Assembly: GCF_012726345.1 (NCBI RefSeq)
Contig: NZ_PTXN01000001.1
Coordinates: 274,654 to 338,653 of the forward strand
Origin: Marinomonas sp. UCMA 3892
Lineage (GTDB): Bacteria > Pseudomonadota > Gammaproteobacteria > Pseudomonadales > Marinomonadaceae
Reading direction: 5' to 3'
DNA: 64,000 nt
The notes beneath the pieces were generated by a model, which did not search any database, was not told where the DNA came from, and saw nothing but the letters and a program-made list of their open reading frames with translations. Below, piece after piece: positions 37,401 through 45,891 of the stretch. Numbering within the stretch: the stretch's first letter is position 1; each line of letters starts with the position of its first letter. The position numbers and the translations under genes were made by a program.

Positions 37401-39065
37401 TTAATAAGGGTTGCGTAGATTCCAAAGCTTAATTTTATTGGCTTCTAAGTTGACCTTGCCGAGAGAGAAAGTTTTGTTATTAACCGTGTAGTCAGGGGTG
37501 TATTCACCTGGTGCTAATGGTTCACGCGTTAGTCTGACTTGTGCTGGTAGCGTCAACCAATTACGTGTATCTGCAGCCGATGAGGCAAATACTGCAACTT
37601 GTCCAATTAGGTTTAAGATCAAAGCTGCATTTTGATCCTGTACATTTGATGATACTTGATACGCTAACCAGCTACGTAATAACTCTCTTACTAAACCTTC
37701 GTAAATATCTCGTTGCGCTTGCGCCAGTTGTTCCTGAAAGGCAATGTCAGCAAGGGATGTCATTCGTAGGCTGTTGTTGATAGTGGCTGTTGAGCTATTC
37801 ATTTGCAGTGTTGGCTGATGTTGATCCAATGTGAAGCGGCCATAATAAGGTACAGTAACGCGGATGCTTTGTTCAGTTAGCAATTTGTCGATTTTGACGT
37901 CGCTAAGTTGTTTCCAAGCTGCTTTACCAAGAATGACTCGTTTGGTGAAAATGCCTGAGAAGGTTCCCCATGCGCCACCTGCTTTATAATTGGCAATTAG
38001 GTTGAGTGGGTTGATATCAGCATAAGTCATGGTAAACCAACGAAATGCATCGTTTTCTTCTGCGTTGCCGCCGCCATGAAGAGGCTGTAATACCAAGGAA
38101 TAAGCGCGAGGGTCTGCGTATAACAATACTGTCATTTCTTTTTTGTCAGGAATGAAGCCCTGATGTTCTAAAACGACTAACTCCGCATCGCCTTTGTGAT
38201 ATTGCTTGAGTGTTTCTTGCATAGCTGGAGACAGTTTTGCTTTGATCTTTTCTTCTATCTCGCTCTGGCTAAAACCGCCTTTTTGCATCATGCGAATAGC
38301 ATCTAACCAAGCACGATCCGCCGTCGTACTTGATAAATCATATTGTTTGGCATAACCGTCTTCATACAAGTTGGCCGCTTTTTCATAGCTGATACGAGCA
38401 TCATCTATTTCGCCATTCATCTCGTATTGCAGCCCTTCCATGTAGCGTGCCCATGCATCATCGCGATAGAGGAACTTGTCAGTATCTCGCCCACCGCTAT
38501 AAAAATCGCCTAACCAGCTTAGTGCTTTCATATAAAAGGCTTGGTTTTCTTTGGCATTAAGATCTTGGTAACTAGGCGTTTGCGCTCGGATTTCATTGAG
38601 TTTGATGTCAATACGCCGCATTTCAACTAAAGCCGCATCGTTAAGCTCGCGCTTTTTAATAGTATTGTTTTCTTTTTCTGCGAGGGCGATGTAGTTCATT
38701 GATTTGAGATAGCTGATGTAAACGCGTTCTATGCCGTTACCGCGGTAGTCGCTTTGCCTTGGGTTGCTTAGTAATGCCCAAGAGCGATTAGAAAAATTCT
38801 CCGGCAAGAAGGTATCGCTTAATCTTTCTGCTTGCTCCAGTAAGTCGTTACTGCGTTCGAACTCACCTTGATTCTGGGCAAGAGCCCCGATTTCCATATA
38901 ATAAAGCAGCTTGTCTTGGGAGCTGTCTAAAGCGCCTTCTAGTTTGCCTTCAGCCTCTTTCCATTCGCCTTTTTTTGCCAAGCTTAAGCCAGCATCAATA
39001 TCTTGTTTGTAAGTCGCACATCCCGCTAAAAAGCAGATACTTACCAAAATAACAGCCCACTTCAC
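37401..39065 (-). CDS. COG3014-family lipoprotein with TPR-like repeats
   Basis: The 554-residue protein has a short lipoprotein signal MKWAVILVSICFLAGC (Cys16) and a helical region with TPR-like stretches around 20-100 and 200-240, then a beta-rich C-terminal part. COG3014 proteins are known only as partners of LpoB and LPP20 genes. The start is GTG 39065, with AAAGGA 8 bases upstream. It starts one base after the stop of a small ORF (39067-39201), so coupling is likely. Confidence 0.75.
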   Translation of the reverse strand: MKWAVILVSICFLAGCATYKQDIDAGLSLAKKGEWKEAEGKLEGALDSSQDKLLYYMEIGALAQNQGEFERSNDLLEQAERLSDTFLPENFSNRSWALLSNPRQSDYRGNGIERVYISYLKSMNYIALAEKENNTIKKRELNDAALVEMRRIDIKLNEIRAQTPSYQDLNAKENQAFYMKALSWLGDFYSGGRDTDKFLYRDDAWARYMEGLQYEMNGEIDDARISYEKAANLYEDGYAKQYDLSSTTADRAWLDAIRMMQKGGFSQSEIEEKIKAKLSPAMQETLKQYHKGDAELVVLEHQGFIPDKKEMTVLLYADPRAYSLVLQPLHGGGNAEENDAFRWFTMTYADINPLNLIANYKAGGAWGTFSGIFTKRVILGKAAWKQLSDVKIDKLLTEQSIRVTVPYYGRFTLDQHQPTLQMNSSTATINNSLRMTSLADIAFQEQLAQAQRDIYEGLVRELLRSWLAYQVSSNVQDQNAALILNLIGQVAVFASSAADTRNWLTLPAQVRLTREPLAPGEYTPDYTVNNKTFSLGKVNLEANKIKLWNLRNPY

Positions 39066-39066
39066 A

Positions 39067-39201
39067 TCAGATTCCTTTTGCTAAAAACTGATTGGCAACA
39101 AGTATCGAGAGTAGGATGAAGCAGCCGAGATAAAGTATTAACCAGCGAGCTTTGAGACAATTCGGACAAGGCTTCTTTTTCTTTTTCATCACAGATTCCA
39201 T
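39067..39201 (-). CDS. possible 44-aa membrane microprotein with CPNC motif
   Basis: An ORF too short for most gene finders encodes 44 residues: a Lys-rich start (MKKKKKPCPNC from M5) with a CxxC pair, then one TM segment (WLILYLGCFILLSILVA). It ends one base before the COG3014 GTG, which supports translational coupling. GGA is nine bases ahead of the ATG at 39189. The CPNC pair may bind metal or be redox-active; this is a guess. Confidence 0.45.
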   Translation of the reverse strand: MESVMKKKKKPCPNCLKARWLILYLGCFILLSILVANQFLAKGI

Positions 39202-39259
39202 ATATTCTTGCGATACTAAAAGTACTGGTGATACAAGGGCGAACGATCTCTATTATGCA

Positions 39260-39291
39260 ATAAAAAAAGGAAGCGCGTAGCCTCCTTTTTC
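39260..39291 (-). terminator. intrinsic terminator after secB
   Basis: AAAAAGGAAGC and GCCTCCTTTTT pair with one mismatch over a GCGTA loop. It is flanked by A-run and T-run and lies just past the secB stop. Confidence 0.75.
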
Positions 39292-39324
39292 GTAACTTTT
39301 AGTCGTTTTTGTCACTCAATGTTT

Positions 39325-39804
39325 TTACTGAGTTGTTTCCGCTTGTTGCTTTTGTAGGCTTTCGATATAAAGCGCATCAAAATTGATTGGAGCAAGCATG
39401 ATAGCCGGGAAGCTGCCTTTTACTACAACCGCATCGATGTTTTCACGAGCGTATGGGAACAAGGTCGCAGGGCAGAAAGCGCCCAAAGCGTGGTGTAATT
39501 GCTGATCATCAAGACCAGAAATAACAAACAAACCGCCTTGTTGAACTTGGACTAAATAGCCAGTGTTGCCATTGTTTTTAACCGTTACCGTAATTTCCAA
39601 AACAACTTCGTAGACATTTTCACCTACTTGGCGGCTCTTAGTGTTTAGTTCTAAGCCAACTTCAGGTTTCCATTCTTCTTGGAATATCATTGGTGAACGA
39701 GGAGATTCAAAAGAAATATCTTTTAAAAACACGCGTTGCATAGAAAGTTGTGGTGTCTGCGCTTCTTGTGTTTGTGCTTCTTGTGTTTCAGCTGTATCGG
39801 ACAT
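39325..39804 (-). CDS. secB: protein-export chaperone SecB
   Basis: The 159-residue protein has SecB landmarks: QRVFLKDISFESPRSP, EVVLEITVTVKN, QGGLFVISGL and ALGAFCPATLFPYARENID. The C-terminal tail lacks the usual zinc contacts for SecA but has a Gln-rich end. It is a tetrameric cytoplasmic chaperone for Sec export. The grxC and rhodanese genes lie on the same strand just upstream, as in pseudomonads and enteric bacteria. Confidence 0.95.
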   Translation of the reverse strand: MSDTAETQEAQTQEAQTPQLSMQRVFLKDISFESPRSPMIFQEEWKPEVGLELNTKSRQVGENVYEVVLEITVTVKNNGNTGYLVQVQQGGLFVISGLDDQQLHHALGAFCPATLFPYARENIDAVVVKGSFPAIMLAPINFDALYIESLQKQQAETTQ

Positions 39805-39888
39805 CTTGGTTCCTTTTTTTAATAATTTCTATATAAGCGATGAATTCGTTGCTCATTTATGCCGTGTGCTTTATTAGAGTGCCTACTT

Positions 39889-40140
39889 TTATGCAAGTAA
39901 GGCATCCAATTTTTGTTCGCGCTCAAGGGCATAAAGATCGTCGCATCCACCAACGTGTTGTTCACCAATCCAAATTTGCGGAACGGTGTGGCGGCCACTT
40001 TTTTCCATCATTTCTTGTCGTAACTCTCGCTCTCCGTCCACGCGGATTTCATTAAAGGCAACACCTTTTGCCGTTAACAGTTGCTTTGCTCTTACGCAAA
40101 ATGGACAGTAATCGCTCGAATAGATAGTGACGGTAGCCAT
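39889..40140 (-). CDS. grxC: glutaredoxin 3
   Basis: The 83-residue protein has the CPFC active site (Cys12, Cys15), HTVPQIWIGEQHVGGCDD, and the full glutaredoxin 3 length. It reduces disulfides with glutathione in the cytosol. It is 84 bases upstream of secB and 12 bases downstream of the rhodanese gene on the same strand. Confidence 0.95.
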   Translation of the reverse strand: MATVTIYSSDYCPFCVRAKQLLTAKGVAFNEIRVDGERELRQEMMEKSGRHTVPQIWIGEQHVGGCDDLYALEREQKLDALLA

Positions 40141-40152
40141 AATTTTTTTCTC

Positions 40153-40572
40153 TTATCCTTTAACCAGTGGCAGATTAGATGATTGCCATTCTGCAATGCC
40201 ACCTTGAAGTTTGTAAACTTTGCCAAAGCCAGCTTTTTTAAGGTCTTTCGCGCTTGCGCCAGACGTTACACCAGATTTGCAAACTATGATTATTGGGGCG
40301 TCTTTATGTTTCTCAAGGCGATTCATGTTGTCTTTCATCTTTGTCGCAGGAATATTTAGCGCGCCTGTGATGTGGCCTGTGCTGAATTCTTTCTCTGGAC
40401 GGATATCGACAACGACTGCGTCTTCGCTGTTCATTAGGTTAGTCGCAGCAGAAGGGGTAAGCCCTTGCGCGCCGCCTTTGCTTTCAACGAAAAGTAGTGT
40501 GGCAAGAATCGCTAAAAAGACAGCGACCATTTCCCAGTGGTTGATAGAAAACTCAATAAGTTGATTTATCAT
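40153..40572 (-). CDS. membrane-anchored rhodanese-like protein (YibN-like)
   Basis: From ATG 40572 the protein has 139 residues with an N-terminal TM segment (MVAVFLAILATLLFV) and a rhodanese domain: VVVDIRPEKEFSTGHITGALNIP, active loop VCKSGVTSG and KLQGGIAEW. Longer starts to 40611 are possible but lack support. It is part of the yibN-grxC-secB set; the partner gpmI lies on the other side of the lysine block. Confidence 0.85.
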   Translation of the reverse strand: MINQLIEFSINHWEMVAVFLAILATLLFVESKGGAQGLTPSAATNLMNSEDAVVVDIRPEKEFSTGHITGALNIPATKMKDNMNRLEKHKDAPIIIVCKSGVTSGASAKDLKKAGFGKVYKLQGGIAEWQSSNLPLVKG

Positions 40573-40730
40573 AATCGTAAGGCCCATATTTAAACTGCGA
40601 GCATTATACACGGCCTGATGGATCGGTACAGACTCTCAGGCGACTACTTTTGCTCGTCACATCACACAAAGGTTTCTATCATAAAAACATGACAAGAATA
40701 TAATGTGCTGATCATTAAATGGAATGGGAA

Positions 40731-40758
40731 AATAAAAAACGAGCCACTGGGGCTCGTT
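40731..40758 (-). terminator. intrinsic terminator after the DUF1338 gene
   Basis: AACGAGCC-ACTGG-GGCTCGTT has a perfect 8-bp stem. On the minus strand it is followed by TTTTTATTTT. Confidence 0.85.
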
Positions 40759-40780
40759 ATATTACTAATTTACCGATTGG

Positions 40781-41584
40781 TTATTTAGCGCTGGTGGAAT
40801 CAAAGATCTTGTCGGCGTTACCTTCGATGAAGCTATCGAATAACACACCGTCTGGCATGGTGTGGCGACGAGCAAACTCATAAAAGCAGCTAGGGATGGT
40901 TTTTTGTTTGCCATCAGCAAAGGTGTAGTCGACTTTGTCCGCCATGGTGGAAGACTGTTCCAAGAAAGACTCTGGTGAACCTTTGATCAAACCGCCAACT
41001 TGGTTTAACGCATAACCTTCGTTTTGAAGTAGTTCGTTTACTTTTTCAATTGTCGGGAATTTGCTCAAGTGATTGATGCTGACAGTGAAGTGGTTGGCTT
41101 GCAAGCCCATAGTCGATAACCAAGCCGCGTATTCACTGTGTTCTACTAAAGCAAGATATTCGGCTTCTGTAGGTGTTTCCCATAACTTCCCAGCCCAAAA
41201 AATAGCCGGTGTTTGCACAGCATCAGCTGGAATTTGTGCGATGAACTTGCCAATAATGTCTTGGCAGTTTGCTGGCAGCTCTTCCACTAAAAGTTCAGAT
41301 AAAAACACCTTTGGAGAATCTGCATCCGTTTGGTGTTTGTAACAACGAGCTTTCAGATGTTTACTCTCGAAGCGAAACGCGCCGTAGGCTTTGTAGCCAA
41401 TGGCTTCTAATTGCGGTTCCAATTTTTCTAATGAAATGGGCGAATTGTTAAAGGTACGGAAAGCTACATGATCATTAAGAACGTTTTCACCATGGCTTTT
41501 AAACAGTTCTTGGATGCGCTGAGCTTGTGGTGTTATGTCTGTATAGTGATCCCACAAAGACGCGAAAAAATCATTTGGTGTCAT
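40781..41584 (-). CDS. short DUF1338 protein, HglS-like (2-oxoadipate dioxygenase/decarboxylase family)
   Basis: The 267-residue protein carries the DUF1338 core: NDHVAFRTF (His39, Arg43), NHFTVSIN (His165) and FYEFARR (Glu236), which fit the His/His/Glu metal site and substrate Arg of HglS. HglS turns 2-oxoadipate into D-2-hydroxyglutarate, a step in lysine degradation, but the Pseudomonas HglS is roughly 460 residues long, so this is the short branch. Its placement beside lysR-amaB-amaA supports that role. Activity is inferred. Confidence 0.8.
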   Translation of the reverse strand: MTPNDFFASLWDHYTDITPQAQRIQELFKSHGENVLNDHVAFRTFNNSPISLEKLEPQLEAIGYKAYGAFRFESKHLKARCYKHQTDADSPKVFLSELLVEELPANCQDIIGKFIAQIPADAVQTPAIFWAGKLWETPTEAEYLALVEHSEYAAWLSTMGLQANHFTVSINHLSKFPTIEKVNELLQNEGYALNQVGGLIKGSPESFLEQSSTMADKVDYTFADGKQKTIPSCFYEFARRHTMPDGVLFDSFIEGNADKIFDSTSAK

Positions 41585-41682
41585 AAGGTTTCCTGCAATA
41601 GTGTTAGGTCGATGTAAGGTACTTTAGTGCAGTGATCAGCATTAAAGCAAAAGGTAAAAATGCACGTTGTGATGCGTAAAAG

Positions 41683-42552
41683 TTATGCGAGCCGTATTTC
41701 GGTCGTATTTTTGTTAATGAATAGTTGCTGTTTAGCCGTCAGAATCGTGTTGATCAGATGAGCGGGAAAACTGCGTTCTTTCTTGTGAGCCAAACCTACC
41801 ACACGTTTTAATTTCACATCGTTTAAAGGGCGTAAGCACAGGTCGCTGCGACCTCGCGAAGAGTGTTCTGGAATGAGCGAAATCCCCAACCCAGCAGCAA
41901 CCAAATCTAATGCGTACTCTTCCGTTTTCACTTGAGCGCGAACATCTGTGGTGAGTTCTTGTTTTTGCATCAAGTAGTTCCAAGATTCCAAAATGTCGCA
42001 TGGCGTACGAGAAATGAAAGGTTGCTTGTCTATTTGTTTAATTGATAGCGAAGGGAAATCTGCTAGCCAATGATCTAATGGCATAGCGATCACATAGTCG
42101 TCTTCCCAAAGGGGATAAAACACATCCTCTTCCGATGTATAACGTTGGCAGGTAAAACGCAGATCGGCACTTTCTGATTCATCTACTAGCTTTAAGGTGA
42201 GCCCGTGAACTTCATCTAGCATGGTTTTGATGACTTGGCTGATTAGCGAACCAGATAAAAAAGGGGTCAAGGATATAGATAGAGCGAGCGGTGCGGGTGT
42301 GTCGGTAAATAAGCTGCGCATGGCACTGAGGTCGCTGACCATTTTGCAAGCATGTGGATAAAGTTGCGAGCCGCTATCGGTTGGAGACACGCCTTTTGAA
42401 TGGCGAACAAAAAGCTTCGTACCTAGGTCATCTTCTAATTGTGCGACCGTTGTAGATATGGATGGTTGAGCCACAAAGCAACGTTTAGCGGCGGCGCTTA
42501 GACTGCGTTCTTCGTAAACGGCAATAAAGTAACGTAATGATCGAATATCCAT
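41683..42552 (-). CDS. LysR-family regulator of the lysine catabolic block
   Basis: The 289-residue protein starts MDIRSLRYFIAVYEERSLSAAA, with HTH AQPSISTTVAQLEDDLGTKLFVRH, then a binding domain. It is divergent from amaB, with a 192-base gap that holds an 8-bp dyad operator. In pseudomonads a LysR gene also sits between amaB and hglS. It likely controls amaB and the downstream genes. Confidence 0.9.
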   Translation of the reverse strand: MDIRSLRYFIAVYEERSLSAAAKRCFVAQPSISTTVAQLEDDLGTKLFVRHSKGVSPTDSGSQLYPHACKMVSDLSAMRSLFTDTPAPLALSISLTPFLSGSLISQVIKTMLDEVHGLTLKLVDESESADLRFTCQRYTSEEDVFYPLWEDDYVIAMPLDHWLADFPSLSIKQIDKQPFISRTPCDILESWNYLMQKQELTTDVRAQVKTEEYALDLVAAGLGISLIPEHSSRGRSDLCLRPLNDVKLKRVVGLAHKKERSFPAHLINTILTAKQQLFINKNTTEIRLA

Positions 42553-42612
42553 CTGTATGCTCTTTTAAAAGGCGGCTCTTGTGAAGATTGTCTTTGGGTT
42601 CCTTTCTAATAT

Positions 42613-42641
42613 ACCTATAGGGTTGATATCTGGCTATAGGT
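42613..42641. promoter_or_regulatory. LysR-type operator between lysR and amaB
   Basis: ACCTATAG-N13-CTATAGGT is a perfect inverted repeat with 8-bp arms in the divergent region between lysR and amaB. Arm length and spacing suit a LysR recognition site. Confidence 0.65.
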
Positions 42642-42744
42642 AAAAGCTAGACCACTAGCAGGAAAACGGTATTTCTCATTCTAGCCTGAGCTGGTTATGG
42701 TGGTGGAAGTTAAATTTATACATAAATAAATCTTAGAGGTTCAT

Positions 42745-44289
42745 ATGTCACTTACTTGCTTAGAAACACTTGGTGTCAATACCCTAAAACAGGGCGATAC
42801 TTTTTACAGCGTATTAACAGGTAATACGGTTGCTTTGGGTGAGGGGAGTACTTTTTCCGCTCATAGCCCAATCGATGGTGCGACGTTGTCTACCTTTAAC
42901 AACGCGACACCTGCACAGCTAGATAAAGTAAATGCTGAATTAAAAGAAGCATTTAAAGTGCTACGTACTATTCCTGCGCCACGTCGCGGTGAATTGGTTC
43001 GCCGTATTGGTGAAGAAGCTCGAAAATACAAAAACGAATTGGCACAAGTGATTTCTTTGGAAGCAGGTAAAATTGTTCCTGAAGCCTTAGGTGAAGTGCA
43101 AGAATGGATTGACGTATGTGATTTCGCAGTTGGTCAATCTCGTATGCTACATGGTTTGTCTATCGTATCTGAGCGTCCTGGCCATCGCATGATGGAGCAA
43201 TGGCATCCACTTGGCCCTGTTGCGGTTATCACAGCGTTTAACTTCCCTATGGCGGTTTGGGCTTGGAATGCGATGCTGGGTCTTGTTTGTGGTGATCCAA
43301 TTCTATTAAAACCTTCTGAAAAAGCGCCATTGTGTGCCTTGGCTATGTACCAAATCGCACAAAATGTTATTACCGATATGCCTGATATCCCTAAAGCGGC
43401 AGTGTCTGTAATGATTGGTGATCGTGATCTTGGTGAAGCGATTGCGGCGAGCGAGACGTTCCCGCTGGTTTCTGCAACAGGTTCTACTGTAATGGGGCGT
43501 GCTGTGGCGAAAACAGTCGCGGGTCGTTTAGGTCGTTCTTTGTTAGAGCTTGGCGGTAACAACGCGATGATCGTTTCTGATACCGCGGATTTAGATCTTG
43601 CACTACGTGCTATTGTTTTCTCTGCGGCAGGCACAGCGGGTCAGCGTTGTACAACATTACGTCGTTTGATTACTCATGAATCTATTGTTGATGGTTTGGT
43701 TGAACGTTTGGCGAAATCTTATGGCTCGCTTCGCGTTGGTAGTCCAATCGTTGAAGGTAACTTGGTTGGTCCACTAATTGATGAAGGCAGCTTCAATCGT
43801 ATGCAAGCGGCTCTAGAAACTGCGAAAAAACAAGGCGGCGAAATTGTCTGCGGTGGCGAGCGCGTTACTGAAGGCGTGCCTGCTGGTGGTTTCTATGTGC
43901 GTCCTGCGATTGTTCGTATTGCTCATGATGCGCCAATCGTTCATGAAGAAACTTTTGCGCCTATCATGTATGTTTTGACTTACAAAACGTTTGAAGAAGC
44001 GATTGAAATTCAAAACGAAGTGCCACAAGGTTTGTCTTCTGCTGTATTCACTGAAAGCATGCGTGAAGCGGAAATGTTTATGTCTCCGGCAGGTTCTGAC
44101 TGTGGTATTGCTAACGTTAATATTGGTACGTCTGGTGCTGAGATTGGCGGCGCGTTTGGTGGTGAAAAAGAAACAGGTGGTGGTCGTGAGTCTGGTTCTG
44201 ATGCGTGGAGAAACTACATGCGCCGTACTACAAATACAGTGAACTACGGTGGTGATTTGCCGTTGGCTCAAGGGATTGTCTTTGAATAA
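42745..44289 (+). CDS. amaB: L-2-aminoadipate semialdehyde (piperideine-6-carboxylate) dehydrogenase
   Basis: The 514-residue aldehyde dehydrogenase of the ALDH7 type has catalytic Cys302 in GTAGQRCTTL, Glu268 in LLELGGNN, and the cofactor loop SATGSTVMGRAV. ALDH7 enzymes oxidise aminoadipate semialdehyde to 2-aminoadipate with NAD. The downstream amaA and upstream DUF1338/lysR reproduce the lysine degradation block of Pseudomonas putida. The start has AGAGG 10 bases upstream. A terminator follows. Confidence 0.9.
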   Translation: MSLTCLETLGVNTLKQGDTFYSVLTGNTVALGEGSTFSAHSPIDGATLSTFNNATPAQLDKVNAELKEAFKVLRTIPAPRRGELVRRIGEEARKYKNELAQVISLEAGKIVPEALGEVQEWIDVCDFAVGQSRMLHGLSIVSERPGHRMMEQWHPLGPVAVITAFNFPMAVWAWNAMLGLVCGDPILLKPSEKAPLCALAMYQIAQNVITDMPDIPKAAVSVMIGDRDLGEAIAASETFPLVSATGSTVMGRAVAKTVAGRLGRSLLELGGNNAMIVSDTADLDLALRAIVFSAAGTAGQRCTTLRRLITHESIVDGLVERLAKSYGSLRVGSPIVEGNLVGPLIDEGSFNRMQAALETAKKQGGEIVCGGERVTEGVPAGGFYVRPAIVRIAHDAPIVHEETFAPIMYVLTYKTFEEAIEIQNEVPQGLSSAVFTESMREAEMFMSPAGSDCGIANVNIGTSGAEIGGAFGGEKETGGGRESGSDAWRNYMRRTTNTVNYGGDLPLAQGIVFE

Positions 44290-44324
44290 GAGTGTTCTTT
44301 TAGTTAAGTGTTCTTGAGGTAAGT

Positions 44325-44352
44325 AACAGGCGAGGTTTTCTCGCCTGTTTCG
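44325..44352 (+). terminator. intrinsic terminator between amaB and amaA
   Basis: AACAGGCGAG-GTTTT-CTCGCCTGTT is a perfect 10-bp stem, ending in TTT. It may limit read-through from amaB into amaA. Confidence 0.75.
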
Positions 44353-44395
44353 TTCTGGTTATAGGTTTTGGCCAATGTCTTATTAGGGTCGTCTT

Positions 44396-45667
44396 ATGTC
44401 TGATAAAATCTGCAATTCTTTATGGCGTGCGAGTTCTCCTGATGCGCCAGTGTTAGCGCCTTTAGAAGGGCGTGTTGATGTTGAAGTTGTTATCGTTGGC
44501 GCGGGTTTTACAGGCCTTTCGGCAGCGTTGCATCTAGCTAAATTTGGTATTTCTGTTGCCGTAGTTGAAGCGCAAGAAGTTGGCTTTGGTGGATCTGGTC
44601 GAAATGTTGGTTTGGCGAATGCAGGTGTTTGGTTAGAACCGGATCAACTGGATAAAACAATTGGCGCTGAAGCCGGTAGTATTATGTACAAGGCTTTGGC
44701 GGCCGCTCCAGATTTTGTTTATGGCTTAATTAAAGAATACGACATTCAGTGCGAGCCAGTTCGTAATGGGACTTTGCATGCGGGGGTGGGGAAGACAGGT
44801 TTGGCTCAATTACAGCGCCGTTGTGAACAAATGCAGAAGCGCGGTGCGCCAGTGCAGTTGCTTGATGCGGCAGAAGCACAAGCTCGAATTGGTTCCAGTA
44901 AATTTAACTCTGCACTGTTTGATCCAAGAGCTGGCACTATTCAGCCTTTGGCTTATGCGCGTGGATTGGCTCACGCAGCGCTAAAAGAAGGCGCTAAACT
45001 TTTTGATCAATCGCCAGTGAACAAAATTGAACCTGCCGAAGGTGGTTGGGTTTTGCACACAGAAAAAGGTCAAGTGCATGCCGAAAAAGTGATTTTGGCG
45101 ACCAACGCGTACAGTGAATTTGGCGTGAAAGAACAAGCACGTAAGTTTGTGCCAATCTTTTATTCTCAATTGGCGACCAAGCCGTTAAGTGATGAGCAAT
45201 TGGCTAGCGTGTTACCAAATAAAGAAGGCGTTTGGGATACTTGTACTGTGATGAGTTCTTTCCGCTTGGACAAACAAGGCCGCTTAGTTTTTGGCGGTAT
45301 GGGCGGCGAGGGCAGTGTGTTGTCGAACTGGGCAACCCAGCGTGTCACTGAATTGTTCCCGATTTTAAGTAAGGTTGAGTGGGATTATTGCTGGACCGGA
45401 AAAATTGCTTACAGCGAAGATCATTTGCCCCATTGCCAACAGTTACAAAAAGGCTTGTTTAGTGTGGCAGGCTACAGCGGCCGAGGTATTGGGCCAGGAA
45501 CTGTGGTTGGTGCGGAGCTAGCAGAATGGCTATCAGGTCGAAGAGAAAGCTTATCTATTCCCACCACAGTTTTAAGAGATATCTCCTTTCGTGAACTGAA
45601 GCGATTGTTCTATGAAGTGGGTGCTCATACCTATCATCTTGGTCAGCAGTCACATGCTTTGGATTAG
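44396..45667 (+). CDS. amaA: FAD-dependent L-pipecolate oxidase-like protein
   Basis: The 423-residue DadA/DAO-type oxidoreductase has a dinucleotide motif VVIVGAGFTGLSAALHLA near 30-47, GGSGRNVGLANAGVW with the covalent-flavin-style region, and a late GYSGRGIGPGTVVG. It fits AmaA, which oxidises L-pipecolate to piperideine-6-carboxylate, the substrate of amaB. Identity is by synteny and family; related oxidases act on other amines. It ends at a terminator. Confidence 0.85.
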   Translation: MSDKICNSLWRASSPDAPVLAPLEGRVDVEVVIVGAGFTGLSAALHLAKFGISVAVVEAQEVGFGGSGRNVGLANAGVWLEPDQLDKTIGAEAGSIMYKALAAAPDFVYGLIKEYDIQCEPVRNGTLHAGVGKTGLAQLQRRCEQMQKRGAPVQLLDAAEAQARIGSSKFNSALFDPRAGTIQPLAYARGLAHAALKEGAKLFDQSPVNKIEPAEGGWVLHTEKGQVHAEKVILATNAYSEFGVKEQARKFVPIFYSQLATKPLSDEQLASVLPNKEGVWDTCTVMSSFRLDKQGRLVFGGMGGEGSVLSNWATQRVTELFPILSKVEWDYCWTGKIAYSEDHLPHCQQLQKGLFSVAGYSGRGIGPGTVVGAELAEWLSGRRESLSIPTTVLRDISFRELKRLFYEVGAHTYHLGQQSHALD

Positions 45668-45787
45668 AATGGTGACAGTGCCTCGGCAATGCTTGGTTAA
45701 AAATGGTCTAGGCTTCGCTCGCGACATCGAGCTCTGGTCTCGTTAGTTTGACAGGCGAGTAAGTTTACGGCGATTAATGATTACGTC

Positions 45788-45818
45788 AAAACGCATCGTT
45801 ATGGTGCGTTTTTTATTT
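45788..45818 (+). terminator. intrinsic terminator after amaA
   Basis: AAAACGCATC-GTTAT-GGTGCGTTTT forms a 10-bp stem with one wobble pair, followed by TTTTATTTT, 120 bases past the amaA stop. Confidence 0.8.
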
Positions 45819-45891
45819 TACTGGTTGGGAATGAGAGTGATATAGGATACAGTTATCGCCTTCCAGTTTTTTGCTAATGAGTAACGTCTAC

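Noticed and set aside
43134..44271. Long antisense ORFs inside amaB (166 and 152 codons)
   Set aside because: They are opposite-strand shadows of a strongly coded gene and have no family resemblance.
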